A DNA stretch of 64,000 nucleotides from Diphasiastrum complanatum (taxonomy: Eukaryota > Streptophyta > Lycopodiopsida > Lycopodiales > Lycopodiaceae), in contig CM055107.1 in assembly GCA_029204225.1 (NCBI GenBank), positions 22,634,178 to 22,698,177 on the forward strand. Reading direction: 5' to 3'. The notes beneath the pieces were generated by a model. It saw only the letters and a program-made list of their open reading frames with translations, searched no databases and was not told the DNA's origin. A program made the position numbers and the translations under genes. Of the stretch, positions 11,925-25,855 are shown piece after piece; positions within the stretch are counted from its first letter, which is position 1, and every line of letters starts with the position of its first letter.

Positions 11925-12464
11925 TTAAAGTTTTTCAATACTAGGAAGTGAATATTGAATAGCAAAGGCTTGAACAAGATTGGAATATTCATCTCCTAAT
12001 CCATTCAAAATTATTTGAACTGATTCATCATCTTTGATTTTATCATCTATAGAAGACAACTCCTTATTCAAAGATTTGATCCTAAAGACATAATTTTGGG
12101 CACTTTCACTACTTCCTTTCATGCTTTGAAGAAGTTGATTCCTAAGCATGAGTATCCTTGAAGTGTTCTTGGATCCATAAAGGGCTTTTAATGAATCCCA
12201 TGCTTCTTTGGATGTGGTACAAGATGAGATTTCTTTCAAAAGTTCATTACTTACATTCATTTTTATGCAACGTAATGCAACTCTACATCTTTTTTTGTAC
12301 TTTACCAATTCACCTCCTCCTTGAGGTTCTACTTCCACCTCAAGTACTATGTCATAAAGATCATGAAGTAAAAGCAAATACTCCATTCGAACTATCCAAG
12401 TAGCATAATTATTGGATGTAAGCCTTTCACTAGCTTCAAGCAGAAAACCACCCATAGATGCCAT
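11925..12464 (-). pseudogene. Copia gag polyprotein N-terminal part
   Basis: The ATG at 12464 gives MASMGGFLLEASERLTSNNY, a typical DUF4219/UBN2 Copia gag start. The open frame can extend upstream to 12536, but that part has no family match. It continues through CTTSKEAWDSLKALYGSKN and SIDDKIKDDESVQIILNGLG, both gag core features, for 180 residues. It then meets a stop near 11925. A CCHC zinc knuckle (CFFCGKKGHFASEC) lies further on, in another frame at about 11685-11730. Gag packages the element RNA in cytoplasmic particles. Confidence 0.8.
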
Positions 12465-13065
12465 TTTTGAATGTGAAAAAACACTAGAAACTCTTATGGT
12501 TTCTCTAAGAGATCTGAACTTAAAGTCTTCTAGCAATTAGAAAGTTTATAGACACAATCCTATCACTCATGAACCAATCTAGAATGATGGAAATTTAAAT
12601 TCTAGTCTCAAACTTGCAAAATCAGTTCTTAATCTATGATTTTTAGCAATTTCTCTCTTCAACTTCAACATACACTCAAAAAATCAGAGAAGAACAATTA
12701 ATGCACCTAATTCAAGCTTCAATTTTAATTTTTTGGCTGATCTAATCCAAGAACTAATCAAGGGATTAGATTCACTATAGAAAATGCTTGATTTTGCACC
12801 AAAAATCACTCAAATTAAGTATGTGAGTCAAATTGTACAAATTTTTTAAATTTCTCAGTCAAAACCAGAGCTGTACGGCCTCACATGTGTGAAAATGGTT
12901 CCTAAAGCCCACGACAAGTTTTGGACCAAAAATTTTGAGGATATCTATCAAATCCAACTCGCTACCCAAAATTTGACTAGTTTCCTAAAACTTGCTAATT
13001 TTGGCTTTGATTTGGATCAACCCTATCAATTTCAATAAAACCTCTTGTACTTGGCTCTGATACCA

Positions 13066-13876
13066 TGTGGAAAAAGTATAAAATGGACCAAGAGTGGATC
13101 CTAATCTGATCCTCAAGAGGGATTGGATGTTAGATTTACTTGATCTATCAATCTACTTGAGATTAAGATCAATCTAGATCAACTCTAGACATAAAATCCT
13201 AACAAGAACAATCATTAATGAAGGTAGGTGTACTTTCTAGTTTCACACGTGTGAAACTCTGTCTGAGTACGGACTCCAACCTGAAAATCAAGTACACTAT
13301 GATAGAACCTCAAAACAATCAAAACAAATGTTGACAAATGGAGAGAATCACACAAAATTGCTTCCAAAATCAAGATTGATGTCTCACATTGATTATGGCC
13401 AAATAAGCCTCTATATATACACTTCTTGGAGCTCGAGGTACTGATCATGCATCAGATCTCACACGTGTGAGGATGCCTTGTCACCATCATGCAATTTTGA
13501 CACTTGGATCAAACTTTCCATTTTGGGCATTTTTGGTCCAATTTTCTACTATATGGAGATCTTCTAGAAGCAAAAACTTGCCTACTTCAGCTTATTCCAC
13601 ACGTGTGAGCTGTCCTCTACACATGGGATGTGACACCTATTCAAAGTATTTGGCTCATGCAATCAATAGATTGATGCCATGTGTCGTATCTCTAGAAAAC
13701 TAGTTTTTGGCCATTTTAGCCACTAGAACTTGAATTAAATCATATGTACAACATATATGATTATGGTACATGACAAGTACACTAGTTTCACATGTGGGAA
13801 CATGCTCCACACATGTGTGTTTATCCTATATACAAGATTTTTGGCCTCTACCAAGCTTATTTTTGCATTTTTCACA
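13066..13876 (-). repeat. 5' LTR of the truncated Copia, with CACACGTGTG palindromes
   Basis: Bounded by TG at 13066 (against the primer binding site) and CA at 13875-13876. It holds three CACACGTGTG palindromes (about 13241, 13459, 13597) and related CACATGTG words near 13785 and 13812. The stretch 61740-62056 matches 13560-13876 in the same order, and the end is related to the solo LTR at 8180-8917. Confidence 0.8.
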
Positions 13877-13947
13877 ACACGCATGATACCCAAAAGTTGT
13901 AAAACTTAAAAGAATCAAATCCAATTTCTGTTAGAAATATAATTGTT

Positions 13948-15142
13948 TTAAAGAATAAATATTGCATGCATAAAAAACAAATATATAAAAACTACAAGTG
14001 ATTTCATTTTATAGTCACCTAAACAATCGCCCAATCCTAGATAGTCATGCATAGTCCACATTAAAATCGCACAAAAAAAAAATGTATTGTCTTGTAGTGG
14101 TCGTGAGATGCCATATGCTTGGACTCCCTTCCATAATAGCTCTAGTTCTTCAATCAATGGTGCAAGGTAGATATCCATATTTTTCACTTTATGTTTTCTT
14201 GGAATTAGAAATGCTAGCATGATATGTCCTTTTTTTATGCTTAGCCAAGGTGGAATGTTATAGTTGACCAACACCACTGGCCAAGTAGACCACATGCTTG
14301 ACATTTTTCCAAGGGATTAACCCCTGTCTGTTGCAAGTCCAAATCTTATGTTTCTTGTTTCACTTGCGAAACATGGATATTCTTTGTCAATGTGTTTCCA
14401 TGCAGGAGAATCTGAGGGTACTCTCATGATCTCATCCGAAGAACGATGACTAGCATGCCAATTCACAAGTTCTACAAGAGACTTGCAACGAAACAATCGT
14501 TGCAATCGTGGGATTATTGGAAAGTGTCTAACACCTTGCATGGGATAGTGGTCCCTTGTAAGTCGTCTCAATAGCGAGGAGTATCACATATAGGACAAGC
14601 ATTTAGCCCCCAATACTCACCGCAATATAAGATCCAATCTTTTGGACAATCATGATGCAATGTATAGTCCATTCCCATTGCACTCAACATTTTTCGTGCC
14701 TCGCCTCTTGACTCTAACATAGTGTTTCCTCTGGGGAGTAGTTTGCGCAATAACCTGTACATAATCACAACAGATCTACTAAAATCTTTAAAAAAAATCT
14801 CAATCTTATTTACCCAAATAAGGATGTAATACTTGTATCACTCCATTTATATTTTACTTGGAGGTTCAATATAAGCAACGAAGCGGCCAAATGAGATGTC
14901 TTTGCTCCAGGATATAATGGTGTGTTTGATCCTTCCCTAAAATTTTTTTCCTCAACACTAATAAATGATTCACTATCATGTTCAATGCATTCTTCCACGT
15001 CATGATGCTGATAGACGTTATTTATCAAGTTGTTCATGATTTCAACGAATGCAAAAATCATTTTCAGCACTTGATCTTGATTCTGAAGAAGAAGAAGAAC
15101 AAGTACGCCGAGGCTAATTTGTTTTGGCACGTTGTTGTTCAT
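13948..15142 (-). pseudogene. CACTA (En/Spm) TNP2-type transposase remnant
   Basis: Consecutive minus frames match the plant TNP2 family (Transposase_21). 15142-14810 includes SNTPLYPGAKTSHLAASLLI. 14768-14568 includes LLPRGNTMLESRGEARKMLS and the Cys pair LNACPICDTPRY. 14571-14317 includes FPIIPRLQRLFRCK and WKHIDKEYPCFASETRNIRF. 14304-13948 includes STWPVVLVNYNIPPWLSIKK and the PLIEELELLWKGVQAYGI block. Stops and short frame changes separate the pieces, some possibly introns. The usual DUF4218 region after TNP2 is not seen, and the Copia LTR starts about 70 bp further on. TNP2 cuts and pastes elements ending in CACTA, but I could not identify the terminal repeats. Confidence 0.82.
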
Positions 15143-15547
15143 CTATTTTCATCGTGGCTCTCAATCCCATATGCTCATGACATGCTAGTTGATTTATGTG
15201 TGGCCCATTGTAGGCCAATTTTGTTTTGGATATGGAGTGATTGTTGTCATCGTCACTAGAGCTAGACGACGATTCATAGTTTCAAAAATGGGAAACAAAT
15301 ATTCATCAATTAGCATATAAGATTGTCATTCATAAATATTAAAACTTAAATTAAGACATGCAAATCAAACATCATATCTAAAATCTTGTTCCAAGTATGT
15401 TTGTTATTTGCAAGATGAAATTTAAAAAAAACAATTACTTGACATTCAACATAACGTATCATGGTAAGATTCATGCATTAACTATACTAGATGTATCAAT
15501 TAACCAAAACACTTGTTCTCACTAAATAGATAAAATTATTTTGATAT

Positions 15548-16066
15548 TCACAAGGTACATGCTTGAGTTTGGCTCAAAGCCTTTTGTACACATCTTGGGA
15601 GAGGACGATTAAAGCTATATTTGATGAATAGCTCTTTACCACATTTAATGGGACTTATCACACATACCATTACGTATGTACCTTTTGAGTTCCTATAGAA
15701 GTATTCTTCCTTTCCATTGGTGCGTTCCTCAAAATCACAATTAGTTAATGAAGGGTGACCAATGGAACTATTTATATATGCAACAATATTGCAATGTTTT
15801 TCTGGACGCTTATCAATGTACATACGATGTGATTTCAAAACATTCTCTCCTTGCATACACCGCTCTTCCAAAGAACAAGCATTGGCATTCAAGCCATAAA
15901 CTTGCATTCTACATTGGTGACGACACAGGGCATGCCAATCACCCCAACCGTATTGAGGTCCTCCATAAGGCATTAATGTCACAACACTTTTCAAAGGGAC
16001 ATCAATACTAGTCAAAGAAAATAAACCCAATCCCGTGTTCGGAAAGTGCTCACTTGGCTAGATCAT
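15548..16066 (-). pseudogene. SET-domain-like ORF next to the CACTA transposase
   Basis: A roughly 165-residue open frame shows SET-domain features in order. These are a G-x-G motif (NTGLGLFS), then MPYGGPQYGW, then YINSSIGHPSLTNCDF at the site of the family's N-H-S/C-x-P-N block, then GKELFIKYSF near the family's G-E-E-L-x-x-x-Y motif. SET domains transfer methyl groups from S-adenosylmethionine to lysine. There is no ATG at the apparent start, and the frame is preceded by stops, so it is probably an exon or a captured gene fragment. It ends in a stop at 15548, about 400 bp upstream of the TNP2 pieces on the same strand. Typical SET proteins are longer and carry pre- or post-SET regions that I do not see. 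It could be a decayed host gene or transposon cargo. Confidence 0.55.
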
Positions 16067-16295
16067 GTACATATGACCCCAATATGAAAATGATGTTCCA
16101 CATAATGGTAGTGGTACTCTATCAGGCTAGCATGAATATTTCTTTCTATCAAAGGGCTTAACCAATGCTTCTAGGTAGGGAGGAGGGGAGACTCAGTCAA
16201 TGAATTTCAAACATTCTTGGATAATTCAACAGTATGTAAATTTGGTTGTTCATTTTCAAATCTTGTCAAAATGCATCCAAGTCATGTTCTTTTTT

Positions 16296-16961
16296 TTAAT
16301 GGAGTAGATCTAGATGAGATAGGAAGAAGAGGATATTCTCACAAGGTATGTGAGGAGATGTGGGATGGATAGAATCCATGTGAGGTGTCGTGGGATGGAT
16401 AGGATCGATGTGAGGTGTCATGAGATAGATAGAATCTATGTGTTGTGACATCGTGGAATGAATAGAATCCATAGAAGAATCTATGTGAGGTGTTGTGGGA
16501 TGAATAGAATTGATGTGAGGTGTCATGGGATGGATAGGATCGATGTGAGTTGTCATGAGATAGATAGAATCTATGTGTTGTGACATCATGGAATGAATAT
16601 AATCCATAGAAGAGTCTGTGTGAGGTGTTGTGGGATGAATAGAATCCATGTGAGGTGTTGTGGGATGAATAGAATCTATGTGTGGTGATATCGTGGGATG
16701 AATAGAATCCATGGAAAGATCTATCTGAGGTGTGGTGGAGTGAGTGACGTGTAGAATGGATAGATACACAACTTCCACATGATGAGGTGTGTAGTGACTA
16801 GTGACATCAATAATATGATCATCAACAACATCTTCGTCTAATGCCAAAGATGATCCAAAATCGATATCTCTTATCATGTTGATAAGATTGCCAATCGACA
16901 TGTTATAAGACATTGAAGGCAAAAATAAAACACATGGCAGTGCCACGCATGGCACTGTCAC
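16296..16961 (-). CDS. Hypothetical repeat protein (D-S-I-H-P-T-T-P-H decamer repeats)
   Basis: An open frame of 221 codons reads through an array of 30-bp units encoding variants of MDSIHPTTPH. They are organised in a higher-order block of about 45 residues (135 bp) that occurs twice in full. The upstream part is non-repetitive and acidic (DFGSSLALDEDVVDDHIIDV). The first codon of the frame is GTG. A possible start is the ATG of the MSYNMSIGN stretch. It lies just upstream of the SET-like ORF and CACTA transposase. The long frame may be only a by-product of repeat units that are multiples of three. I recognise no family. Confidence 0.3.
   Translation of the reverse strand: MTVPCVALPCVLFLPSMSYNMSIGNLINMIRDIDFGSSLALDEDVVDDHIIDVTSHYTPHHVEVVYLSILHVTHSTTPQIDLSMDSIHPTISPHIDSIHPTTPHMDSIHPTTPHTDSSMDYIHSMMSQHIDSIYLMTTHIDPIHPMTPHINSIHPTTPHIDSSMDSIHSTMSQHIDSIYLMTPHIDPIHPTTPHMDSIHPTSPHIPCENILFFLSHLDLLH
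16345..16735. repeat. 30-bp minisatellite with 135-bp higher-order units
   Basis: Tandem GAATCCATGTGAGGTGTTGT-like units of 30 bp alternate with variant GATCGATGTGAG and CTATGTGTTGTGACATC units. The order of variants repeats with a period of about 135 bp. Variation between copies is moderate. Confidence 0.85.
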
Positions 16962-17104
16962 ATGTGGCTAATGGTTCCGTGGCAGAGCCATGCGACACTT
17001 GAAACCAAAAAAGTGTATAAATATGCCATTTTTTGATATTTTTTCATGCTTTCTTGTGGATTTCTTGAGGATCACTCTCACTCTGAATCTGTCATTTCTT
17101 TCCA

Positions 17105-17108
<4 letters not shown>

Positions 17109-17150
<42 letters not shown>
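17109..17150. repeat. CT microsatellite
   Basis: An uninterrupted run of about 21 TC units. Confidence 0.98.
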
Positions 17151-18543
<1,393 letters not shown>

Positions 18544-18899
18544 ACATAGTTTAGTTGTTTCAAACAACCAGTTCTTTTTTCATCTATGTAGCTTGTGTAG
18601 TCCTTCTTGACGATATTATGGAATCTGCCCCAAATTTTACACTTTAGTGAAGTTTAGTGTCTATGAGTCTCATTCCTATGTAATCTTTGCAAGTTCGATA
18701 ATAATTGATCTAATTGATCAGTTAAAAAGCTGTTAATTGATCATGTAATTGTAAAGTTAGAATAATGCAAGATTATCCAGCTGCTATATATGAAAGGAGC
18801 ATTGTAGATAGACTGGGATGCAAATAGATGCATGAAGATACTCCAATAGAGATCTTACGACCAAAATAGGTCTTCTAGTAGCTGACTCCTCAGAGTTAG

Positions 18900-21640
<2,741 letters not shown>

Positions 21641-21642
21641 TT

Positions 21643-21796
21643 GTTCTATGCTCAGCATAGAGTTCTATGCTGAGCATAGAACACAGCTTGGAGACTTTTG
21701 AATTGTTTTTTCTGTTTGAAGAAACCCTGCCCTTCAATGTGATTTTCACCATTCATGACTTTTTGAGCTTGAATTGTTCTATGCTAAGCATAGAAC
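21643..21796. repeat. Cluster of GTTCTATGCTNAGCATAGAAC palindromes
   Basis: Positions 21643-21660 and 21665-21682 form a perfect 18-bp inverted repeat with a 4-base loop. Each arm also contains its own CTATGCT-N-AGCATAG palindrome. A further 21-bp palindrome of the same sequence with a different centre base lies at 21776-21796. Hairpins or a protein-binding dyad are possible. Confidence 0.9.
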
Positions 21797-21875
21797 AAGA
21801 ACTGCCTTTTTCTGTTTGAGCAAACCTTGCCCTTCAACGTGATTTTCACCATTCATGACTTTTTGAACTTGAAGT
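21710..21875. repeat. Direct repeat of about 62 bp around the third palindrome
   Basis: The block from CTGTTTGA through GCCCTTCAA, GTGATTTTCACC and ATTCATGACTTTTTGA to CTTGAA occurs at about 21712-21773 and again at about 21811-21873, with a few substitutions. The 21776-21796 palindrome lies between the copies. Confidence 0.85.
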
Positions 21876-21951
21876 GCCTAACTAATAAATATCACATGGA
21901 AGGAAATAGTTTCTTAAAAGAAAAAAAAGGAGAAACGACTGAGAGACCCAT

Positions 21952-22241
21952 TTGAGATGACTTCCCCAGTCTTTTTTAGAGGTGTCATTTTTGGTTAGGC
22001 TTAAACTAGTCTTTTGATCTGTTTTTTTCTAAGCCATGGTGAGGAACAAAAGGTGGACATGTTTTAACCGAACTTCGGTGGTTGTACAAATTCAGGCATG
22101 AAAGCTTAAACTCACATGTCTCCTAATCTACATCACAAGGGAATCTAATAAGATATTAAGTGCTTGTTGATAAATCAAAAATAAGTATTAATGCATTTGA
22201 GTTGGAAAAAAAATGGATAAAGGCTGGGGAAGTCATCTCAA
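21952..22241. mobile_element. MITE-like element bounded by about 23-bp inverted repeats
   Basis: TTGAGATGACTTCCCCAG at 21952-21969 is matched in inverse orientation by CTGGGGAAGTCATCTCAA at 22224-22241. The match extends a few more bases inward with one or two mismatches. The enclosed 290 bp is non-coding. No clear target duplication was identified, so the superfamily is undetermined. Confidence 0.55.
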
Positions 22242-23041
22242 TCTAAAGGTTGAAAGTGCACAACTTGTCTATTACCCAAGGATCAGCTATCACGTTTTCT
22301 GACACTTGACCATTTGTGCTTTGATTTTCTTCAGCCTTGTTAGAAGCCATAGCTTCAAAGCTAAATTAGCACCAAACCAAAAGCGCTTCCGATCCCTAAT
22401 CCCTAAGTACTAGAGAGCAAATATAAAGACTCAAGGAGGTAGTAGGGTGAATCCATAGAAAATCTTAATCTAATTTTTGGTTTATTTTCAAAATATTGAT
22501 GCCCAATGCTCTGAAAGCATTGTAAGAATTTGAACCTAAAGCAAGCAAATAGATGATGAACATAGCTCGGAAGCAAACGGGGCATATAAAGAGTTCACCT
22601 TTAGAAAAAGGCCATGAATGCTTTAACGACCAATCTTCTACCCTCCCAGGCCTCCCTATTCTAGAGACGATAACAGTTCCTCTCTATATCTGCACTATGG
22701 CTGCAGGTGGAGAAGCAACTATGTTCCAGCTCAAAATTTAAAAGGTTTTGCAGCATATGAATAAGTTGCAGTAATCAGCTAAGGTGTAGCTGACTTCTTC
22801 TATTTCTAACCCAACGGCAAGTTTTCCATCAACTCATCCATGAGTGCTTTAGCATCCATCTTTATGTTTGCTCCTTCCAACACTGCCAGCCTTGCCACAA
22901 AACCCTAGTCCACCACCCCAATGGATATCTCCGTGAGAATGGTGGTTCATGAGAGACTCCAAAGCTCAAAGCATCACCGTCACCATTCAAGAGTAGGCAG
23001 CAAGAACCACCCACGCACCAAAACAATGGATCAAATCGTCT
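22242..23041. other. Intergenic sequence
   Basis: No gene recognised. There are short frames only and no domain motifs. Confidence 0.5.
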
Positions 23042-23912
23042 TGTTAGACTGTGCTCGACTGATAATTAGTCGCAAAAGATTCACGAAAGACAAGACTAAA
23101 TGTTAGTCATCTATTACCAAAAAGAACAACTAGAAAGATCTGACAGAATGAATAATAAGCATAGCAATATTAACACAAATCTGAACGCAGAACAAAGAAC
23201 TGTATCAGATTAAGTATATCGTGTATACATGTTAATAATGCGGTAGAGCACAAGACAATAGTGGACAAAACCACGTGCCCTACGAAACTTATACTATCTG
23301 TAAAGGAATAAAACCTTATTGCTGACAATCAAGAATCAATGCGCAAGGCATCTACTTTGTCTGTCTTTTTGATAAGCTTCTAATGCTAATTTACATACAC
23401 TTGATCTTCTCTTCAATCTCGTCTTCTTCGTCAACTTAAGCACACAAATGGTATCCAGTATATATATACATAATACTACAGGTGTGCAGATGTAGAAAGT
23501 ACAGAGTGGATGTGCTGTCTGTAGGAGATCATGGGTGGCTGCAATCGTTGTCCAATCAGTTAGCGCAGCTGCATGGGGTGAGTGTGAAAAGGGTGTGACA
23601 TCAGTCAGTGCTGAAGTGAACGATGGTGATGATGATGCGAAAAGTGCATCACTCTTCTGAATAGCCTTAGGATTAGATTTGCAGTGTGCCTTTGCTTCTA
23701 GGGCACCTTCGGCATTCTGTAAGATAGTGTCCCCTTTTCTCCTGTCACCATAGCGTGTGTAAAAACACAGTGTCACGATTCTTTTGTCTTTTCTTCGTCT
23801 GTGTGAATTTGCGTGTAAATATGCAGACTGCGTGACAACGTTAGTAAATATGCAGCATGAATGGAGGCAGATTAAAATGGGATTTAGGAGAGTAGAGAGA
23901 ATAAATCCAACA
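23042..23912 (-). repeat. 3' LTR of the truncated Copia
   Basis: 871 bp with TG at 23042 and CA at 23911-23912. It is placed by its TG...CA ends and by the stop of RNase H followed by a purine tract just inside it. No second copy is present to confirm the limits. A 204-codon minus frame inside it has no domain match. Confidence 0.6.
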
Positions 23913-23919
23913 CAAACCC

Positions 23920-25421
23920 TTAATTGATCTTCAGACTGAGCAATGCACAAAATTTGTTGTGTGCATTAACACTGAGTGCTTTCGTGAAAATGTCTACAAC
24001 CATGTCCTGCGTTCTATAGTACGTTAAGCTTACCTCTCTGTCGAGAACCTTGTCCCTGATGTAGTGATATCTGATCTCAATGTGCTTACTCTTAGAATGA
24101 AACCTAGGGTTGGCCGATAAGATAATAGCACTTTGGTTATCACAAAATAAAATTGTAGGACTGCACTGATACAGATTGATGTCTGACAACAAATTTCTCG
24201 CTTCTTTAATAGATTGAGAAGCAACAATGTATTATGCTTCAGTAGAAGAAAGTGCGATAGAGGTTTGCTTACAACTGTTCCACGAAATAGGACTGTCGTT
24301 GAAGAAGAATGTAAATTCAGATGTGGACTTACGATTGTCTGCATCTCTCCCCAGCTTGCATCAGAATAACCACTGAGTTGATGAAGATTGTCGTTGCTAA
24401 CATCTCCATAGCAGATGCATTGGTCCATGGTAGCTCGAATATATCTCATGACTCTTATGAGAGCCTTCCAATGGGTAATGCCAGAATTAGCCATATATTG
24501 GCTGAGTGAGCTAACATCAAAAGAGATATCTGGTCTTGTACAGACCATTGCGTACATGAGAGATCCGAGTATCGATCAATACGGATACTCTCTCATCTGC
24601 TCCTCTTCTTGCTTGGTCTGGGGACATTGGTCCTTCGACGAATGCAGGCCTGGATCCATTGGTGAGTGAGCTAATTTACAATTCATTAAATTGTATCTAT
24701 TTAGTACATTGTGAAGATACCTTCGTTGAGTGATGTAAATCAGTCGCTTCACTCTGTCTTTGTGGATCTGAATTCCAAGACAACAGTGAGCTTTGCCCAG
24801 ATCAGTCATGTCGAACTCTGAGAACAGCATCTGTTTCGAATCCTTGACCATATTGGTATTGTTGTTGAAGAGCAACGTATCATCCACGTATAAGGTGATG
24901 ATAATGAAGGATTGTTGTACTGATTTCGAATAAACGTTGCAATCAGCAGTGCTTGGTTTGAATTCTTGTTCAATGAGGAATGTGTTAATCCTCTGAAACC
25001 AAGCTCTGGCAAACTGCTTCAAGCCGTATCGTGCTTTGTGGAGTTTACAGACATGATTCTTCATGCCTTCCAAAACGTATCCTTCGGGCTGGATCATGTA
25101 GATATCTTCCTATATAACTCCATTCAGATAGGTTGTTTGTACATCAAGTTGGTGTACTTCGAAGTCGGCAGCTGAAGCATAAGACAAGAGCATTCGAATT
25201 GATGAATGTTTGACTACTGGACTGAAAGTTTCACTGTAGTCGATGTTCAGGATATGGGTGAATCCTCGTGCTACCAGTCTTGCCTTCCTTCGATCAATTA
25301 CTATGTTGGCATTATATTTGATCTTAAAGATCCATTTGCAATCAATAATATTGCAGCCAATAGGAGCTTCGACTAATGACCATGTCTGATTCTTGATCAG
25401 AGAGGAATACTCTTTGTTCAT
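23920..25421 (-). pseudogene. Copia reverse transcriptase and RNase H remnant
   Basis: 25421-25110 carries the RT N-terminus (TWSLVEAPIGC, KARLVARGFTH, EVHQLDVQTTYLNG). 25097-24576 carries HKARYGLKQFARAWFQRI and catalytic YVDD in IITLYVDDTLLF, ending SPMDPG. 24557-24250 begins the RNase H domain with YAMVCTRPDISFDVSSLS. 24192-23920 ends it with FCDNQSAI, SKHIEIRYHYIRDKV and DIFTKAL. Frameshifts lie near 25105, 24570 and 24240. Arrangement and motifs are standard for Ty1/Copia pol. Confidence 0.88.
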
Positions 25422-25657
25422 AGCTTCTCTTCAGAGATCAGAGTCTGGGTGGCTGAGTGCCTCTTCGACTGTCGTCGGTTCTTGTATCAAGAGACATGTA
25501 GACTCAGGAGTATACCTTGTGGGCTGTGTGCGCACTCAGCTTGATCTTCTAGGAGGATTCGACTGATGAACCGCTCCTGGGACTTGTTGCTGGGTAGCAG
25601 CAACATCTTCGTCTGATTCGTTGTCTCGAAGTGGGTCGACAATAGACACGTCTGAGC

Positions 25658-25855
25658 CAAATGCTCCACACGTGTGTAAGTACTTGCTTGATGAGTGTAT
25701 GCATGTAGGAATGTGTCTTTGCCTTAGTTTTTTGAGATAGATCTTGATTATCAATCTAAGCTTAATCTAAAGTGCAAACACAAAGCTTAGGAGATCATTA
25801 TCACGCATTAGGGCATTCTCACACGATTAAATTCTCACAATTATGTGCATGTTCT
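25658..25855. repeat. LTR fragment of the CACACGTGTG family
   Basis: Contains CCACACGTGTGTAAG and a stretch similar to 8750-8910 of the solo LTR. The shared parts are TGTCTTTGCC against TGTTTTTGCC, then AGATAGATCTTGA, then CTTAGGAGATCA. It abuts the broken end of the Copia RT remnant. Confidence 0.6.

Larger units (their letters stand above)
10570..13876 (-). mobile_element. 5' half of a Copia element with 5' LTR, truncated in integrase
   Basis: From right to left it holds an 811-bp LTR (13066-13876), a primer binding site (13049-13065, minus TGGTATCAGAGCC), gag, protease and the start of integrase. It stops near 10580 right after the integrase motif FWGEAIES and joins CACTA-like DNA. RT, RNase H and the 3' LTR are missing. 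Being inside the CACTA region, it probably inserted there and then lost its 3' half together with part of the transposase gene. Confidence 0.82.
23042..25657 (-). mobile_element. 3' half of a Copia element with its 3' LTR
   Basis: On the minus strand RT and RNase H are followed by a short purine tract (AAGGGTTTG) and an LTR that begins TGTTGGATTTATTC and ends TCTAACA (plus 23042-23912). These are typical Copia LTR ends. The element breaks off near 25657, before any integrase, protease or gag, and joins a CACACGTGTG-bearing LTR fragment. Frame breaks occur within RT and RNase H. Confidence 0.82.

Noticed and set aside
14085-14100. CTTGTAGTG resembling a CACTA terminus
   Set aside because: It falls inside the TNP2 coding remnant, with no partner terminus or 3-bp duplication.
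23336-23950. 204-codon minus ORF
   Set aside because: It lies almost wholly within the Copia 3' LTR and has no domain or ATG context supporting a gene.
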